From positions 1 to 15,437 of the forward strand of contig CAZBUK010000085.1 of assembly GCA_964495085.1 (NCBI GenBank): 15,437 nucleotides of DNA, written 5' to 3'. Shown in pieces: positions 15,224 to 15,437 of the stretch; position 1 is the stretch's first letter, and every line of letters starts with the position of its first letter. The notes beneath the pieces were generated by a model. That model had not been told where the DNA came from, searched no databases, and worked only from the letters and a program-made list of their open reading frames with translations. The DNA comes from CAZBUK01 sp964495085. Its GTDB lineage: Bacteria; Bacteroidota; Ignavibacteria; T3Sed10-11. Made by a program: the position numbers and the translations under genes.

Positions 15224-15437
15224 TCGGGATATTCATCAGTCCCATAATTTTTTTCCGATTCTCGGGAGCTCATTATTGATAGCACCTCTGAATCCGGTTT
15301 CTTCCACGTCAGCCGGTTCTTAATCAACATACGTACTCACATCTGTCCAAAATAAAATATAAAGAGCTTTGAACGATTCAGATCCACCAAGCCGAAATCG
15401 TCGGGGTTGTGGGGTGGAGACGATGGTGTGCGTTTTG
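15224..15437. other. 3' tail without recognised gene
   Basis: Beyond the GH105-type stop the sequence is non-coding as far as visible. It carries a weak terminator-like element at 15226-15254 and a 12-mer, TGTCCAAAATAA (15344-15355), that is the exact reverse complement of 164-175. Confidence 0.4.
15226..15254 (+). terminator. Weak terminator-like element after the GH105-type gene
   Basis: GGGA (15226-15229) can pair with TCCC (15240-15243) and a run of seven T follows at 15248-15254, three bases beyond the stop codon. The stem is only 4 bp with a 10-nt loop, so the T-run is the main evidence. Confidence 0.25.

Overview
The window is a polysaccharide-use locus built around glucuronoxylan and its uronic acid side groups. 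The source looks like a Gram-negative bacterium of the FCB superphylum (Bacteroidota or a relative such as Balneolota, Ignavibacteriota or KSB1). Three things point there: a large secreted protein ends in a type IX secretion (T9SS) sorting domain with the NYPNPFNP signature, four proteins carry lipoprotein signal peptides, and coding sequence is of medium GC content with AT-rich spacers. No rRNA, tRNA, CRISPR array, transposase, integrase or transcription factor was seen.

Layout. (1) 1-282: AT-rich leader with two similar 15-17 nt motifs. (2) 283-3951, plus strand: an operon of two tandem paralogous GH10 endo-xylanase lipoproteins and a D-mannonate dehydratase (ManD) of the enolase superfamily. 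(3) 4046-7492, minus strand, convergent with ManD: a giant T9SS-secreted protein with lamin-tail, chitobiase-like, CotH-kinase and InlB-type repeat domains. (4) 7511-8037: a hairpin-rich spacer holding a REPIN-like doublet (two GTAG-headed palindromes facing each other). (5) 8038-13807, minus strand: an operon GH115 alpha-glucuronidase - dctP - dctQ - dctM, with a 4-nt ATGA overlap between the GH115 gene and dctP. (6) 13808-14134: a divergent spacer with three palindromes in a row. (7) 14135-15223, plus strand: a GH105/GH88-type unsaturated uronyl hydrolase lipoprotein. (8) 15224-15437: a short tail with no recognisable gene.

Working model (inference). GH10 enzymes at the cell surface cut xylan and leave aldouronic acids. 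GH115 removes (4-O-methyl)glucuronate, and the co-translated TRAP system carries the free uronate across the inner membrane. Cytoplasmic steps not encoded here (isomerase, reductase) would convert glucuronate to mannonate, and ManD then makes 2-keto-3-deoxygluconate. The GH105-type protein would deal with 4,5-unsaturated uronyl groups. No SusC/SusD pair and no oligosaccharide or xylose transporter is present, so the locus looks focused on the uronate part of xylan. The main points for a second look are the GH115-TRAP coupling, the GH105-type enzyme in a xylan locus, the REPIN-like element and the CotH-domain protein.
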